Positions 1 through 8,969 of a stretch of DNA of 51,836 nucleotides are shown piece after piece. The DNA is taken from the NCBI GenBank assembly GCA_964451365.1, contig CAYVIB010000035.1, forward strand, positions 1-51,836, written 5' to 3'. This DNA comes from CAYVIB01 sp964451365 (GTDB lineage: Bacteria; Pseudomonadota; Gammaproteobacteria; Pseudomonadales; Cellvibrionaceae). Each line of letters starts with the position of its first letter. Positions within the stretch are counted from its first letter, which is position 1. Under the pieces are notes generated by a model. That model did no database searches, was not told the origin of the DNA, and saw only the letters and a program-made list of their open reading frames with translations. Position numbers and translations under genes: made by a program.

Positions 1-71
1 GAACTTACCACCGCGATTTTGAGCAAAATTGGCTTAAGGAAGTGCCATTCGGATCTAACCGGATCAAGTAG
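1..71 (+). CDS. 3' end of an upstream gene, possibly secD (partial)
   Basis: A reading frame enters from the left edge and ends at TAG 69-71, 11 nt before the secF start. The last 22 codons encode a polar tail ending in FGSNRIK. secD lies directly upstream of secF in most gammaproteobacteria with a similarly short gap, so secD is the obvious candidate. The tail itself is not diagnostic and I cannot confirm it. One of the other two forward frames stops within the first 25 nt; the other stays open but runs out of frame into secF. Confidence 0.35.
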   Translation, partial: TYHRDFEQNWLKEVPFGSNRIK

Positions 72-82
72 AGAGAAAATAT

Positions 83-1054
83 ATGAAAGATCAGAAAATA
101 GTGGAGTTTATGCGGTTTCGCAAAATCTTCGCCATGTTGTCAGTATTGCTGATAGTGATTTCCATCGCCTCCCTGTTTATCCGGGGAATTAATTTTGGCC
201 TGGATTTTACCGGTGGCACGCTGATAGAACTCCAATATGAAACCACCGCGGATTTGAGCAGCATTCGTAGCCGGTTGAGTGAGGAGGGCTACGATGGTGC
301 GGTAGTAATTAATTTTGGCGCCGATACCGACGTGCTGGTAAGGTTGCCGCAAACCGAACCGGTAAACGCGCAGTCGGCAACTACCGACGAAGCAAACACG
401 GAAGAGGACGATGCGTCGCTCGGTGAGGTAATCTTGCAGATGCTGCAGCAGGATACGGATGAAAATATCGTCCTGGAGCGCGTCGAGGTGGTGGGTGCCC
501 AGGTGGGCGGTGAACTTCGCGACAAGGGCGGCATTGGTATGCTATTCGCCCTTATTGTGGTGATGGGTTATGTGGCGGTCCGATTTCAGTACAAATTTTC
601 CGTCGGCGCTGTGGCGGCATTGGCGCACGACGTGATCATTGTGTTGGGTTTGTTCTCGCTTCTTCAGCTTGATTTTGACCTGACTGTGCTGGCGGCGCTG
701 CTTGCGGTTATAGGCTACTCCATTAACGACACCATTGTGGTGTTCGACCGGATACGGGAAAATTTTCGCACGATTCGCAAGAGCACGCCGGAGGAAGTGA
801 TTAATATTTCCATTACGCAGACTTTGGAACGAACCCTGATGACGTCGTTCACCACATTGCTGGTGTTGCTTGCCTTATTCTTTATCGGGGGGGAACTCAT
901 TCACAATTTTTCCGTCGCGTTGATCGTTGGCATTATGGTCGGCACATATTCTTCAATATTCATTTCTTCCAGTATTCTGTTGGGAATGAACATCAGCAAG
1001 GAAGATCTGATTCCAGTGGAGAAGGAAGGTGCGGACCTGAAGGAAATCCCCTAA
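83..1054 (+). CDS. secF: SecF, protein-export membrane protein
   Basis: SecF works with SecD as the proton-driven accessory complex that pulls preproteins through SecYEG on the periplasmic side. The 323-residue product has the usual length. An N-terminal membrane segment at about residues 15-33 is followed by the family signature GLDFTGGT at about 39-46, then a periplasmic P1 domain. Five further hydrophobic helices occupy about residues 145-310, including the conserved stretch AVIGYSINDTIVVFDRIREN. The start ATG is preceded by the purine-rich AGAGAGAAA. The P1 domain holds an acidic insert (about residues 100-112) that is probably a surface loop. Identification is secure. Confidence 0.97.
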   Translation: MKDQKIVEFMRFRKIFAMLSVLLIVISIASLFIRGINFGLDFTGGTLIELQYETTADLSSIRSRLSEEGYDGAVVINFGADTDVLVRLPQTEPVNAQSATTDEANTEEDDASLGEVILQMLQQDTDENIVLERVEVVGAQVGGELRDKGGIGMLFALIVVMGYVAVRFQYKFSVGAVAALAHDVIIVLGLFSLLQLDFDLTVLAALLAVIGYSINDTIVVFDRIRENFRTIRKSTPEEVINISITQTLERTLMTSFTTLLVLLALFFIGGELIHNFSVALIVGIMVGTYSSIFISSSILLGMNISKEDLIPVEKEGADLKEIP

Positions 1055-1082
1055 CGCCGTTACATTCCTTCTTTCCACAGTT

Positions 1083-1107
1083 TCTCCGCCGGCAGCACCG
1101 GCGGAGA
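1083..1107 (+). terminator. Perfect 10-bp hairpin after secF
   Basis: TCTCCGCCGG, a 5-nt loop and CCGGCGGAGA form a perfect GC-rich stem 29 nt after the secF stop. Only a weak pyrimidine stretch follows (ccgacctttcc), so it is at best an imperfect intrinsic terminator. Its position between secF and the separate histidine kinase gene fits an operon end. Confidence 0.5.
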
Positions 1108-1187
1108 CCGACCTTTCCTATTCCTCAGCGATAATCTATTATCCTGATAGCCGGCTATCTCACCGATTCCCTTGCTTGGGGATACAT

Positions 1188-3221
1188 ATGTTCAAGAACC
1201 TGTTCAGCCAAAACCAGGATAAAAATAACAGCCTGGAAAGTGAAACACGCTTGCGTTCGCTGGAAGAAACGGTGGAACGTTACGAGCGCATCTTTCGGGG
1301 CAGTCGTGGATACGGCTTCCTCGACTGGGATTTCAAGGCGGAGAAAATGCACTGGGACGGTGGCTTTTGGGAATATCTCGGCTACGACGACAGTGATTTT
1401 GCCACCATTTCCGATCCCTCCAAATTTATGGAATTTGTTCACCAGGACGACCGGGATAAAGTAACCCGAATGCTGCACAACCACCTGCGCAAACCAGGTG
1501 CGGGGGAAATGATCTTCCGGCTGCGCAAGAAAAAAGGCGGTTACGTCTGGACCGAAGGGCGGGTCGATACCGTCAGGGACCGCAGAGGCTGGGTTACTTA
1601 TATGTCGGGCATCGTATTTGATGTCACCAAACTGAAACAAACCGAGCAGGCGCTTCTTACCAGCGAGGCGCGACACGCGCGGATTATTCAAAGTTCAAAT
1701 GACGGAATCTGGGAGTGGTCCGCCGAAACAGGTGGTTTCCATTTTTCCAATCGCTGCTGGGAATTGCTCGGTTATTCCGAGCACGACGATGTGCTGACTC
1801 TCGGTACTGACAGGTGGCAGGCCTGGCGGGCGCTGATGCATAAAGAGGACCTGGTCAGGTTTGACAGGGTGTTGGACTGTCATATCAAAAACGGCACGCC
1901 CTTCGATGTCGAATACCGGATAAAGGGCAAGAACAACCAATGGTGCTGGGTGCGCGGTCGCGGCCAGATGTCCTTTAACGAAAAAGGCCACCCCACCCGT
2001 ATGTCCGGCACCAATATGGACATTACGCAACTCAAGCTGGCCGAGGAGCGGGTGCTGAAGGCCAAGGAGTCGGCGGAAAAAGCCAACCAGGCAAAATCGG
2101 AATTTCTCTCGAGCATGAGTCACGAGTTGCGCACGCCGTTGAATGCCATTCTCGGTTTCGCCCAATTGTTCGACCTTGATAAAAACCTCAGCAGTGACCA
2201 GCGCAGCAATGTGGGCGAAATTAAAAAAGCCGGTGAACACCTTTTACAGCTGATTGGTGATGTGCTGGATTTGGCCAAAATTGAAGCCGGCCGGATGACA
2301 TTTTCACTGGAAAAAGTAGCGCCTGTCCGAATCCTGGAGGAGTGCGGTGCGCTGTTTGTGTCACAGGCGAAAGCGCGCGGCATTCATCTCAAGTTGCAAA
2401 CCAAGGGTTTTGAAGACAAAACCATTAAAGCGGACGGCGTCCGTTTAAAACAGGTTGTTATTAACCTTATCGGAAACGCCATCAAGTACAACCGGGATCG
2501 CGGCAGCGTAACTATTACTTGTTCGTCCACTGACAATGGGGAATTTCGCATCACGGTGAAAGATACCGGTATCGGCATTCCGGAAAATATGCACAGCGAC
2601 TTGTTTCAACCGTTTAACCGGTTGGGCGCGGAGGGAAGCTCTATAGAAGGCAGCGGCGTTGGGCTGGTAATTACCAAGCAACTGGTGGAACAGATGGGGG
2701 GCAGGCTCGATTTCAGCAGTGAGGAAGGCGTGGGCAGTAAGTTCTCGATCCAGTTCCCTTTTTACAGCGCCATCGACAAGGAATACGAAGTTGACCAGGG
2801 GCATCCGGAAACGGGAAAAAACCAGGCGATCCCTGATTTGCTGGTGCGGGAAAAAAAGCGTGTACTGTATGTGGAAGATAATCCGTCCAACCAGCGCCTG
2901 ATGCAGCAGATACTTGGCCGTTATCCGGAGTTTGACCTTGAGATTGCCGATGAAGCCCTGCGCGGAATTTACCTCGGCCGGGTGACCAAACCGGACCTGA
3001 TTATTCTCGATATTAACCTGCCGGGGATGGACGGCCACGAAGTGGTGTCGGTGTTAAAACAGGACCCCGCAACCAAAAACATTCCCGTTATTGCGCTGTC
3101 GGCCAACGCCATGCTGCACGATATGGAGAAGGGCCGTCGTTCGGGTTTCAACCATTACCTCACCAAACCGGTGAACATCGCGCAGCTTATTGAAGTGTGT
3201 AACGAGCTGCTGGGTAGCTGA
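1188..3221 (+). CDS. Soluble hybrid sensor histidine kinase (PAS-PAS-HisKA-HATPase-REC)
   Basis: A hybrid two-component kinase of 677 residues. Order: a short coiled coil, two PAS_3/PAC-type sensor domains (about 30-155 and 160-290), and a HisKA domain whose phospho-acceptor H312 lies in SMSHELRTPLN. The HATPase follows with N box NLIGNAIKYN, G1 DTGIGIP and G2 GSGVGLVI. A C-terminal receiver domain carries the phospho-acceptor D608 in ILDINLPGMDG. No transmembrane segment or signal peptide is visible, so it should sense something in the cytoplasm. An in-frame TTG at 1176 would add four residues; I prefer ATG 1188. No response regulator, GGDEF or HPt partner is adjacent, so output and ligand are unknown. 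It sits between secF and suhB, which are neighbours in Pseudomonas. Confidence 0.9.
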   Translation: MFKNLFSQNQDKNNSLESETRLRSLEETVERYERIFRGSRGYGFLDWDFKAEKMHWDGGFWEYLGYDDSDFATISDPSKFMEFVHQDDRDKVTRMLHNHLRKPGAGEMIFRLRKKKGGYVWTEGRVDTVRDRRGWVTYMSGIVFDVTKLKQTEQALLTSEARHARIIQSSNDGIWEWSAETGGFHFSNRCWELLGYSEHDDVLTLGTDRWQAWRALMHKEDLVRFDRVLDCHIKNGTPFDVEYRIKGKNNQWCWVRGRGQMSFNEKGHPTRMSGTNMDITQLKLAEERVLKAKESAEKANQAKSEFLSSMSHELRTPLNAILGFAQLFDLDKNLSSDQRSNVGEIKKAGEHLLQLIGDVLDLAKIEAGRMTFSLEKVAPVRILEECGALFVSQAKARGIHLKLQTKGFEDKTIKADGVRLKQVVINLIGNAIKYNRDRGSVTITCSSTDNGEFRITVKDTGIGIPENMHSDLFQPFNRLGAEGSSIEGSGVGLVITKQLVEQMGGRLDFSSEEGVGSKFSIQFPFYSAIDKEYEVDQGHPETGKNQAIPDLLVREKKRVLYVEDNPSNQRLMQQILGRYPEFDLEIADEALRGIYLGRVTKPDLIILDINLPGMDGHEVVSVLKQDPATKNIPVIALSANAMLHDMEKGRRSGFNHYLTKPVNIAQLIEVCNELLGS

Positions 3222-3228
3222 TTGAAGG

Positions 3229-4032
3229 CTAAAAAATATGCCCCATATGCTTTCCTACGACCTGCACCAGCGGTTTGAACACCTTGGGTGTGGCGCATAC
3301 CAGGTGGCCGCTGTTTAAATAGTCACTACCGCCCTTGAAGTCACACAGCATGCCGCCCGCTTCCTTTACCAACAAAATGCCCGCGGCAATATCCCAGGGC
3401 TTGAGGTTCATTTCCCAAAAGCCGTCAAAACGGCCGGACGCGACGTAGGCAAGATCGAGCGCCGCCGATCCGGCTCGGCGAATACCCGCGGTCTGCCCGG
3501 CGATGTCGCGTACACAGTCCAGGTAGGGATCAATGTGTTCCAGGGCAAATCCGTTGAAGGGAATCCCTGTGCCGATTAATGCGCCGCTCATCCCCTGGCG
3601 GTTCGACACACGAATACGGCGATCGTTGAGCATCGCTCCGCGTCCCCGGCTTGCGGTGAATTCTTCTCTTTTGATCGGATCGAGTACCACCGCGTGTTCC
3701 AGTTGCCCCTTGTGGCGACAGGCAATGGAAATGGAAAAATGGGGCATGCCGTGCAGGAAATTGGTGGTTCCATCGAGGGGATCGATAATCCACTCGTAAT
3801 CGCTTTGGGAAGCTCCCGAAACGCCGGTTTCCTCGCCGAGAAATTTGTGGTCGGGGTAGGCCTTGCTCAAATGATAAATAATTTCCTTTTCGGACTTCTT
3901 GTCCACTTCGCTGACAAAATCATTCAGGCCCTTTTCTTCGACTGTGACCTTATCCAGGCGCTCGAAAGACCGCTCCACGATTTCACCGGCTTTGCGCGCC
4001 GCTTTCAGGGCAATATTTAACATGGGTTCCAT
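3229..4032 (-). CDS. suhB: SuhB, inositol-1-monophosphatase family
   Basis: Mg2+-dependent phosphatase of the inositol monophosphatase family. In E. coli, SuhB is also part of the rRNA antitermination complex. The 267-residue protein has the metal-site motifs GEETG, then DPLDGTTNF (about residues 85-93), and the C-terminal WDIAAG motif, all in the expected order and spacing. It is divergent from trmJ across about 150 nt, the arrangement seen in E. coli and Pseudomonas. A second role in rRNA transcription is inferred from the family only. Confidence 0.95.
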   Translation of the reverse strand: MEPMLNIALKAARKAGEIVERSFERLDKVTVEEKGLNDFVSEVDKKSEKEIIYHLSKAYPDHKFLGEETGVSGASQSDYEWIIDPLDGTTNFLHGMPHFSISIACRHKGQLEHAVVLDPIKREEFTASRGRGAMLNDRRIRVSNRQGMSGALIGTGIPFNGFALEHIDPYLDCVRDIAGQTAGIRRAGSAALDLAYVASGRFDGFWEMNLKPWDIAAGILLVKEAGGMLCDFKGGSDYLNSGHLVCATPKVFKPLVQVVGKHMGHIF

Positions 4033-4184
4033 AGCGAATTCTCTTACCGCGTATGTATCGCGTAATAGTCAGGTGAATGCAAAGAGCTTGGCGGAAAGGG
4101 CGGCGATTATAACAGTTGATTTACCTTTTTGCTCATGTCGTCTGGTAAACTGCCGCCCCCGAAACGATCAAGCTGAAGAGGCAC

Positions 4185-4958
4185 ATGACTGAAGCTAATT
4201 TCGACCGCGTTCGCATGGTTATGGTTAACACCACTCACCCCGGCAATATCGGAGCGGCCGCCAGGGCCATGAAAAATATGGGCCTGTCGCGACTGGTGCT
4301 GGTGGACCCAAAAGAGTATCCAGCGGAAAAAGCCGTCTGGCGGGCTGCCGGTGCGCTGGATGTGCTGGATAAGGCACAGGTCGTTTCCACCCTGGATGAA
4401 GCCATCGCTGATTGCAGCCTGGTAATTGGCACCAGTGCGCGCGAACGGCGCATTCCCTGGCCGCTGTTGACGCCGCGCGAATGTGGCGACCGCGTGTGGG
4501 CGGAGGCGGAACACCACGACGTCGCGATCCTGTTCGGCCGCGAGGATCGCGGGTTGACCAATGACGAGTTGCACAAATGCCACTACCACGTACACATCCC
4601 CGCCAATCCGGAGTACAGCGCGCTGAATATTTCCGCCGCGCTACAGGTTATCTGCTACGAAATCCGCATGTCCTATCTCACAGCGAAAGAGGGACGGGCG
4701 CCGCACTTTGACGACTGGGATGTACCCCCAGCCAAACACCAGGACCTGGAGTACTACTACACCCATCTTGAACAGACGCTTGAGCAATTGGATTTTCTGG
4801 ACCTGGCCAACCCGCGCCAGACCGTTACCCGCCTGCGTCGCTTGTTCAACCGGGTGCGCCTGGACCAGATGGAACTGAGCATCCTGCGCGGGATGTTGAC
4901 CGCGATCCAAAACCACATCTACCACACCAATAAAAAGCTTGAGCAGCAGGACAAGTAA
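4185..4958 (+). CDS. trmJ: TrmJ, tRNA (Cm32/Um32) 2'-O-methyltransferase
   Basis: SPOUT-class methyltransferase that 2'-O-methylates position 32 of several tRNAs using S-adenosylmethionine. The 257-residue product has the three SpoU motifs: NTTHPGNIGAAARAMKNMG at the N-terminus, FGREDRGLTNDEL near residue 113, and IPANPEYSALNISAALQV near residue 140. A TrmJ-type C-terminal extension follows. ATG 4185 has the ribosome-binding sequence GAAGAGG just upstream. The suhB / trmJ / iscR order matches E. coli. cysE, which lies between trmJ and iscR in Pseudomonas, is absent. Confidence 0.96.
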   Translation: MTEANFDRVRMVMVNTTHPGNIGAAARAMKNMGLSRLVLVDPKEYPAEKAVWRAAGALDVLDKAQVVSTLDEAIADCSLVIGTSARERRIPWPLLTPRECGDRVWAEAEHHDVAILFGREDRGLTNDELHKCHYHVHIPANPEYSALNISAALQVICYEIRMSYLTAKEGRAPHFDDWDVPPAKHQDLEYYYTHLEQTLEQLDFLDLANPRQTVTRLRRLFNRVRLDQMELSILRGMLTAIQNHIYHTNKKLEQQDK

Positions 4959-4982
4959 TAGCATTATTTTTTGAGTGGTTAT

Positions 4983-5007
4983 TTACTTGATTAAAACACT
5001 CGGATAT
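4983..5007 (+). promoter_or_regulatory. IscR type 1 binding site overlapping the iscR-suf promoter
   Basis: This 25-nt stretch matches the E. coli type 1 IscR consensus (ATASYYGACTRWWWYAGTCRRSTAT) at 21 of 25 positions by my alignment; mismatches are at positions 1, 9, 17 and 22. It covers the -35 element and most of the spacer of the promoter described next. In E. coli, [2Fe-2S]-IscR binds this class of site to repress its own operon. The same feedback is inferred here. Confidence 0.75.
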
Positions 5008-5015
5008 TCGATAAT
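4987..5015 (+). promoter_or_regulatory. Sigma70 promoter of the iscR-iscS-suf operon
   Basis: TTGATT (4987-4992), a 17-nt spacer and GATAAT (5010-5015) form a good sigma70 promoter 33 nt before the iscR start. Its overlap with the IscR-like operator supports both calls. Confidence 0.75.
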
Positions 5016-5047
5016 GCGCCACGAACTTTCGAACTGGGTAACTAGCC

Positions 5048-5524
5048 ATGCGTTTGACCACCAAAGGCCGCTACGCGGTCACTGCTATGCTGGATCTGGC
5101 GTTGCACGCCAAGACAGGCCCCGTCAGCCTGGCGGATATTTCCCGCCGCCAGGGAATCTCTCTCTCTTACCTTGAGCAGCTCTTTGCCAAGCTGAGGCAG
5201 AACACGTTGGTTTCCAGCGTTCGCGGTCCAGGCGGTGGCTATAAGTTAAGCCGCAATTCGCGGGAAATTTTTGTGGCGGAAATTATTGATGCGGTAAATG
5301 AATCCGTCGATGCCACCAGCTGTGGTGGCGCGGGCAATTGCCAGCAGGGCGAGGTTTGCCTGACCCACCATCTATGGCAGGACCTGAGCGACCAGATCCA
5401 CAAGTTTCTCGGTTCGATAAGCCTGGCGAACCTGGTGGAACGCAAGGATGTTTTGACGGTAGCGGAAAGACAGGACATGAAGGAAAAATCCCCCAACGTC
5501 ATCCAGGCCACTAATGCTCCATAG
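5048..5524 (+). CDS. iscR: IscR, Rrf2-family Fe-S cluster transcriptional regulator
   Basis: A 158-residue Rrf2 winged-helix regulator beginning MRLTTKGRYAVTAMLDLA, nearly identical to the IscR signature. The cluster ligands are present: three cysteines in the segment SCGGAGNCQQGEVC followed by histidines, matching the Cys92/Cys98/Cys104/His107 pattern of E. coli IscR. It should repress the operon when holding a [2Fe-2S] cluster and release it when clusters are scarce. It is the first gene of a nine-gene Fe-S assembly operon and has a matching operator in front of it. Confidence 0.96.
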   Translation: MRLTTKGRYAVTAMLDLALHAKTGPVSLADISRRQGISLSYLEQLFAKLRQNTLVSSVRGPGGGYKLSRNSREIFVAEIIDAVNESVDATSCGGAGNCQQGEVCLTHHLWQDLSDQIHKFLGSISLANLVERKDVLTVAERQDMKEKSPNVIQATNAP

Positions 5525-5560
5525 CGCTGGCCGCAAGACAAGTAGTAATTCGGGTTGATC

Positions 5561-6742
5561 ATGCAGTTACCGGTATATCTCGATTACGCGGCGACAACGC
5601 CGGTTGACCCGCGGGTCGTCAACGCAATGGCGGAGTGCCTGAAGAACAACTTCGGCAATCCGGCCTCGCGTTCGCACGTCTACGGCTGGAAGGCGGAAGA
5701 AGCGGTCGAGCAAGCCCGCCGGCAGGTGGCGGACCTTATCCAGGCGGACCCGAGAGAAATTATCTGGACCAGCGGCGCGACGGAATCGGACAACCTGGCG
5801 CTTAAAGGCGTAATGCGCCATTTCCGCGAAGAAAAAAGGCATTTGGTTACTTCCGCAATCGAACACAAGGCTGTGCTCGACAGCGCCGTCCAACTCGAAC
5901 GTGAAGGATTCGACGTGACCTACCTCGCGCCGGACCGTTCAGGCTTAATAGAACCGGAGCGGGTGGAGCAGGCTCTTCGCCCGGATACGACAATGGTATC
6001 GCTGATGCATGTTAACAACGAAATCGGCGTGATTAACGATATTGCCAGTGTGGGAAAAATCTGCCGCGACCGCGGCGTGTTGTTCCATGTGGACGCGGCG
6101 CAAAGCACGGGTAAAATCGCTATCGATGTGGGCGCGCTGAATATCGACCTGTTGTCCGTATCGGCGCACAAGATGTACGGTCCGAAAGGTATTGGTGCAC
6201 TGTTTGTGCGTCGCAGTCCGGACGTGAAACTGGAAGCATTGATCCACGGCGGTGGTCATGAAAGAGGTATGCGCTCCGGAACGTTGGCCACTCACCAGAT
6301 TTTAGGTTTTGGTGAAGCGGCAAAAATCGCAAGAGAGGAAATGACGCAGGAGAGCGTCCGTATTCTGGAGCTTCGAAACCGTTTTCTTGACGGGGTCCGC
6401 CAGCTTGAAGAGATACAGGTAAACGGATTGTTGGAAAAACGCGTTGCGGGAAATTTGAATATCAGTGTCGCCTATGTAGAAGGGGAGACGCTATTGATGT
6501 CCTTGCGGGACCTGGCGCTGTCTACCGGTTCCGCCTGCACATCAGCGAGTCTCGAACCTTCCTATGTGTTAAAGGCGATAGGCGTGAGCGATGAACTTGC
6601 GCATAGTTCATTGCGTTTTAGTTTTGGCCGTTTCACCACGGAAGAAGAGGTGGATTTCGCGGTAAATACCCTGCGAACGGTGGTGGAAAAATTACGCGCT
6701 GGCTCGCCATTGTGGGCGAGTCACAAATCCAAACAGGCGTAG
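5561..6742 (+). CDS. iscS: IscS-type cysteine desulfurase
   Basis: PLP-dependent enzyme that removes sulfur from L-cysteine as a protein persulfide for Fe-S clusters and tRNA thiolation. The start MQLPVYLDYAATTPVDPRV matches IscS closely. The PLP lysine lies in SAHKMYGPKG and the active-site C326 in the long loop STGSACTSASLEPS, which places it in group I (IscS/NifS) rather than with SufS. ATG 5561 is chosen over the in-frame TTG 5555 because it matches IscS exactly. At 393 residues it is slightly shorter than E. coli IscS (404) and its C-terminus differs. No iscU, iscA, hscBA or fdx follows; suf genes take their place. Confidence 0.93.
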   Translation: MQLPVYLDYAATTPVDPRVVNAMAECLKNNFGNPASRSHVYGWKAEEAVEQARRQVADLIQADPREIIWTSGATESDNLALKGVMRHFREEKRHLVTSAIEHKAVLDSAVQLEREGFDVTYLAPDRSGLIEPERVEQALRPDTTMVSLMHVNNEIGVINDIASVGKICRDRGVLFHVDAAQSTGKIAIDVGALNIDLLSVSAHKMYGPKGIGALFVRRSPDVKLEALIHGGGHERGMRSGTLATHQILGFGEAAKIAREEMTQESVRILELRNRFLDGVRQLEEIQVNGLLEKRVAGNLNISVAYVEGETLLMSLRDLALSTGSACTSASLEPSYVLKAIGVSDELAHSSLRFSFGRFTTEEEVDFAVNTLRTVVEKLRAGSPLWASHKSKQA

Positions 6743-6749
6743 ATAAATT

Positions 6750-8189
6750 ATGGCACAAGAGCAAATTGATCGATTAATCAAGAAGGAGTACGCTGCGGGA
6801 TTCTACACCGATATTGAATCCGACACGCTGCCGCCTGGCCTGGATGAACAGGTGATTGCGTTTATTTCCGCGAAAAAAAATGAGCCGGAATGGATGCTCG
6901 ATTGGCGCCTGAAAGCTTACCGCGCCTGGTGCGAAATGAAAGAGCCCCGCTGGGCGCACGTTTCCTATCCGGCGATCGATTATAAGGCCTTATCCTATTA
7001 TTCGGCACCAAAGAGCCTGGCTAACAAACCCAAAAGCCTGGATGAAGTGGACCCTGAACTGTTGGAAACATACAAAAAACTCGGCATTCCCCTGCACGAA
7101 CAGGAAGTGCTGGCCGGTGTCGCAGTGGACGCGGTGTTCGATTCGGTTTCCGTTGCCACGACATTTCGCAAAAAATTGAAAGAAGCCGGCGTGATCTTCT
7201 GTTCCATTTCCGAAGCGATACAGGAACACCCGGAACTGGTGCAGAAGTATCTCGGAAGTGTCGTGCCGCAAAAGGATAATTTCTTTGCCGCGCTGAACAG
7301 CGCGGTGTTCAGTGACGGATCGTTTGTATATGTTCCCAAGGGTGTGCGTTGCCCGATGGAGCTATCCACTTATTTCCGCATTAATGAATCCAATACCGGA
7401 CAGTTTGAACGAACATTAATTATTGCCGATGAAGGCAGTTATGTGAGTTATCTGGAAGGTTGCACCGCGCCAATGCGCGATGAAAACCAGTTGCATGCGG
7501 CGGTGGTGGAACTGGTGGCGCTGGACAATGCGCAAATCAAATATTCCACCGTGCAAAACTGGTATCCCGGCGATAGCGAAGGTCGCGGCGGTATTTATAA
7601 CTTCGTTACCAAGCGCGGAGTTGCCAATGCCAATGCGCGCATTTCGTGGACGCAGGTGGAGACCGGTTCCGCCATTACCTGGAAATATCCCAGCTGTATC
7701 TTGCGCGGGGACAACAGCGTCGGCGAATTTTATTCGGTGGCGCTGACCAACAATTACCAGGAAGCCGACACTGGAACCAAAATGATTCACCTGGGCAAAA
7801 ACACCAAATCGACCATTATTTCCAAGGGTATCTCCGCCGGTCGAAGTTCCAATGCCTATCGCGGGCTGGTGCGAATGAATCCCGGTGCCACCGGCGCGCG
7901 TAATTATACCCAATGCGATTCGCTTTTAATCGGGGATAAGTGCGCGGCACATACCTTCCCCTATATCGAAAGTAAAAACCCGTCGGCGGTTATCGAACAC
8001 GAGGCGACAACATCGAAAGTCAGCGATGACCAGATGTACCTTTGCCGGCAGCGGGGCATTAACCCTGAAAAAGCGGTATCGATGATTGTGAACGGTTTTT
8101 GTAAAGAGGTATTTAAAGAGCTGCCCATGGAATTCGCTGTCGAGGCGGGCAAGCTGCTGGAAGTTTCCCTGGAAGGTTCTGTTGGTTAA
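6750..8189 (+). CDS. sufB: SufB, Fe-S cluster scaffold subunit
   Basis: Central subunit of the SufBC2D complex on which Fe-S clusters are built. The 479-residue length is typical. Family hallmarks are VPKGVRCPMELSTYFRIN in the middle and, near the C-terminus, the conserved block from CAAHTFPYIESKN through EHEATTSKVSDDQ, where the conserved Cys/Glu scaffold residues lie. It begins 7 nt after the iscS stop and is followed by sufC and sufD in the usual order. Confidence 0.97.
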   Translation: MAQEQIDRLIKKEYAAGFYTDIESDTLPPGLDEQVIAFISAKKNEPEWMLDWRLKAYRAWCEMKEPRWAHVSYPAIDYKALSYYSAPKSLANKPKSLDEVDPELLETYKKLGIPLHEQEVLAGVAVDAVFDSVSVATTFRKKLKEAGVIFCSISEAIQEHPELVQKYLGSVVPQKDNFFAALNSAVFSDGSFVYVPKGVRCPMELSTYFRINESNTGQFERTLIIADEGSYVSYLEGCTAPMRDENQLHAAVVELVALDNAQIKYSTVQNWYPGDSEGRGGIYNFVTKRGVANANARISWTQVETGSAITWKYPSCILRGDNSVGEFYSVALTNNYQEADTGTKMIHLGKNTKSTIISKGISAGRSSNAYRGLVRMNPGATGARNYTQCDSLLIGDKCAAHTFPYIESKNPSAVIEHEATTSKVSDDQMYLCRQRGINPEKAVSMIVNGFCKEVFKELPMEFAVEAGKLLEVSLEGSVG

Positions 8190-8219
8190 AAATTCTGTTA
8201 ACGCTGGAGAGTTTATTTG

Positions 8220-8969
8220 ATGCTATCTGTAAAAAATCTGCATGCGAATGTGGACGACAAAGAAATCCTCAAAGGCTTGAATCTCGAAGTGGGGCCGGGC
8301 GAAGTGCATGCGATTATGGGCCCCAACGGCTCGGGTAAAAGTACCCTGGGCCATGTGTTGTCCGGGCGGGAAGGCTATGAACTGACCCAGGGTTCGGTGG
8401 CGTTTTTTGGTCGGGACATGATGGCGCTTGACCCGGAAGAGCGCGCCCACGCCGGTCTGTTTCTGGCGTTCCAGTATCCGGTGGAAATTCCCGGCGTCAG
8501 CAACATGGAGTTCCTGAAAGCGGCGGTGGATGCGCATCGCGAAGCGCGGGGTGAAGAGCCTGTCGATTCGGTTTCTTTTTTGAAAAAGGCTCGCGAAATC
8601 TGTAAGGCGGTGGATCTGGACCAGAGCTTCCTGAAGCGCGGCGTTAACGAAGGCTTTTCCGGCGGCGAGAAAAAGCGTAACGAAATTATGCAGATGATGT
8701 TGCTGGAACCGCGCCTGTGCATATTGGACGAAACTGATTCGGGCCTGGATATCGACGCGCTGCAGGTGGTGTCCCGGGGAGTTAATTCCCTGCGCGGTGC
8801 CGACCGCTCCTTTATTCTTGTCACCCACTATCAGCGTTTGCTGAATTACATCGAGCCGGATTTTGTTCACGTGCTGGCCGGCGGCAAAATTGTCCGCTCC
8901 GGTGATAAAAGCCTGGCACTGGAACTGGAAGAGAAAGGTTACGGTTGGCTGGAATCCGAGGTCGCCTGA
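8220..8969 (+). CDS. sufC: SufC, Fe-S assembly ATPase
   Basis: ABC-type ATPase that drives conformational change in SufB-SufD. Visible motifs: Walker A GPNGSGKST, the signature FSGGEKKRNEI, and Walker B LCILDETDSGLD. The product is 249 residues. The start is ATG 8220 with CTGGAGAG upstream rather than the overlapping TTG 8217. The stop codon shares its last base with the sufD start (TGATG), which indicates translational coupling. Confidence 0.97.
   Translation: MLSVKNLHANVDDKEILKGLNLEVGPGEVHAIMGPNGSGKSTLGHVLSGREGYELTQGSVAFFGRDMMALDPEERAHAGLFLAFQYPVEIPGVSNMEFLKAAVDAHREARGEEPVDSVSFLKKAREICKAVDLDQSFLKRGVNEGFSGGEKKRNEIMQMMLLEPRLCILDETDSGLDIDALQVVSRGVNSLRGADRSFILVTHYQRLLNYIEPDFVHVLAGGKIVRSGDKSLALELEEKGYGWLESEVA

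Noticed and set aside
1155..1691. Long minus-strand open frame opposite the histidine kinase
   Set aside because: It is the antisense shadow of a gene with full domain motifs; its translation has no recognisable family and no ribosome site.
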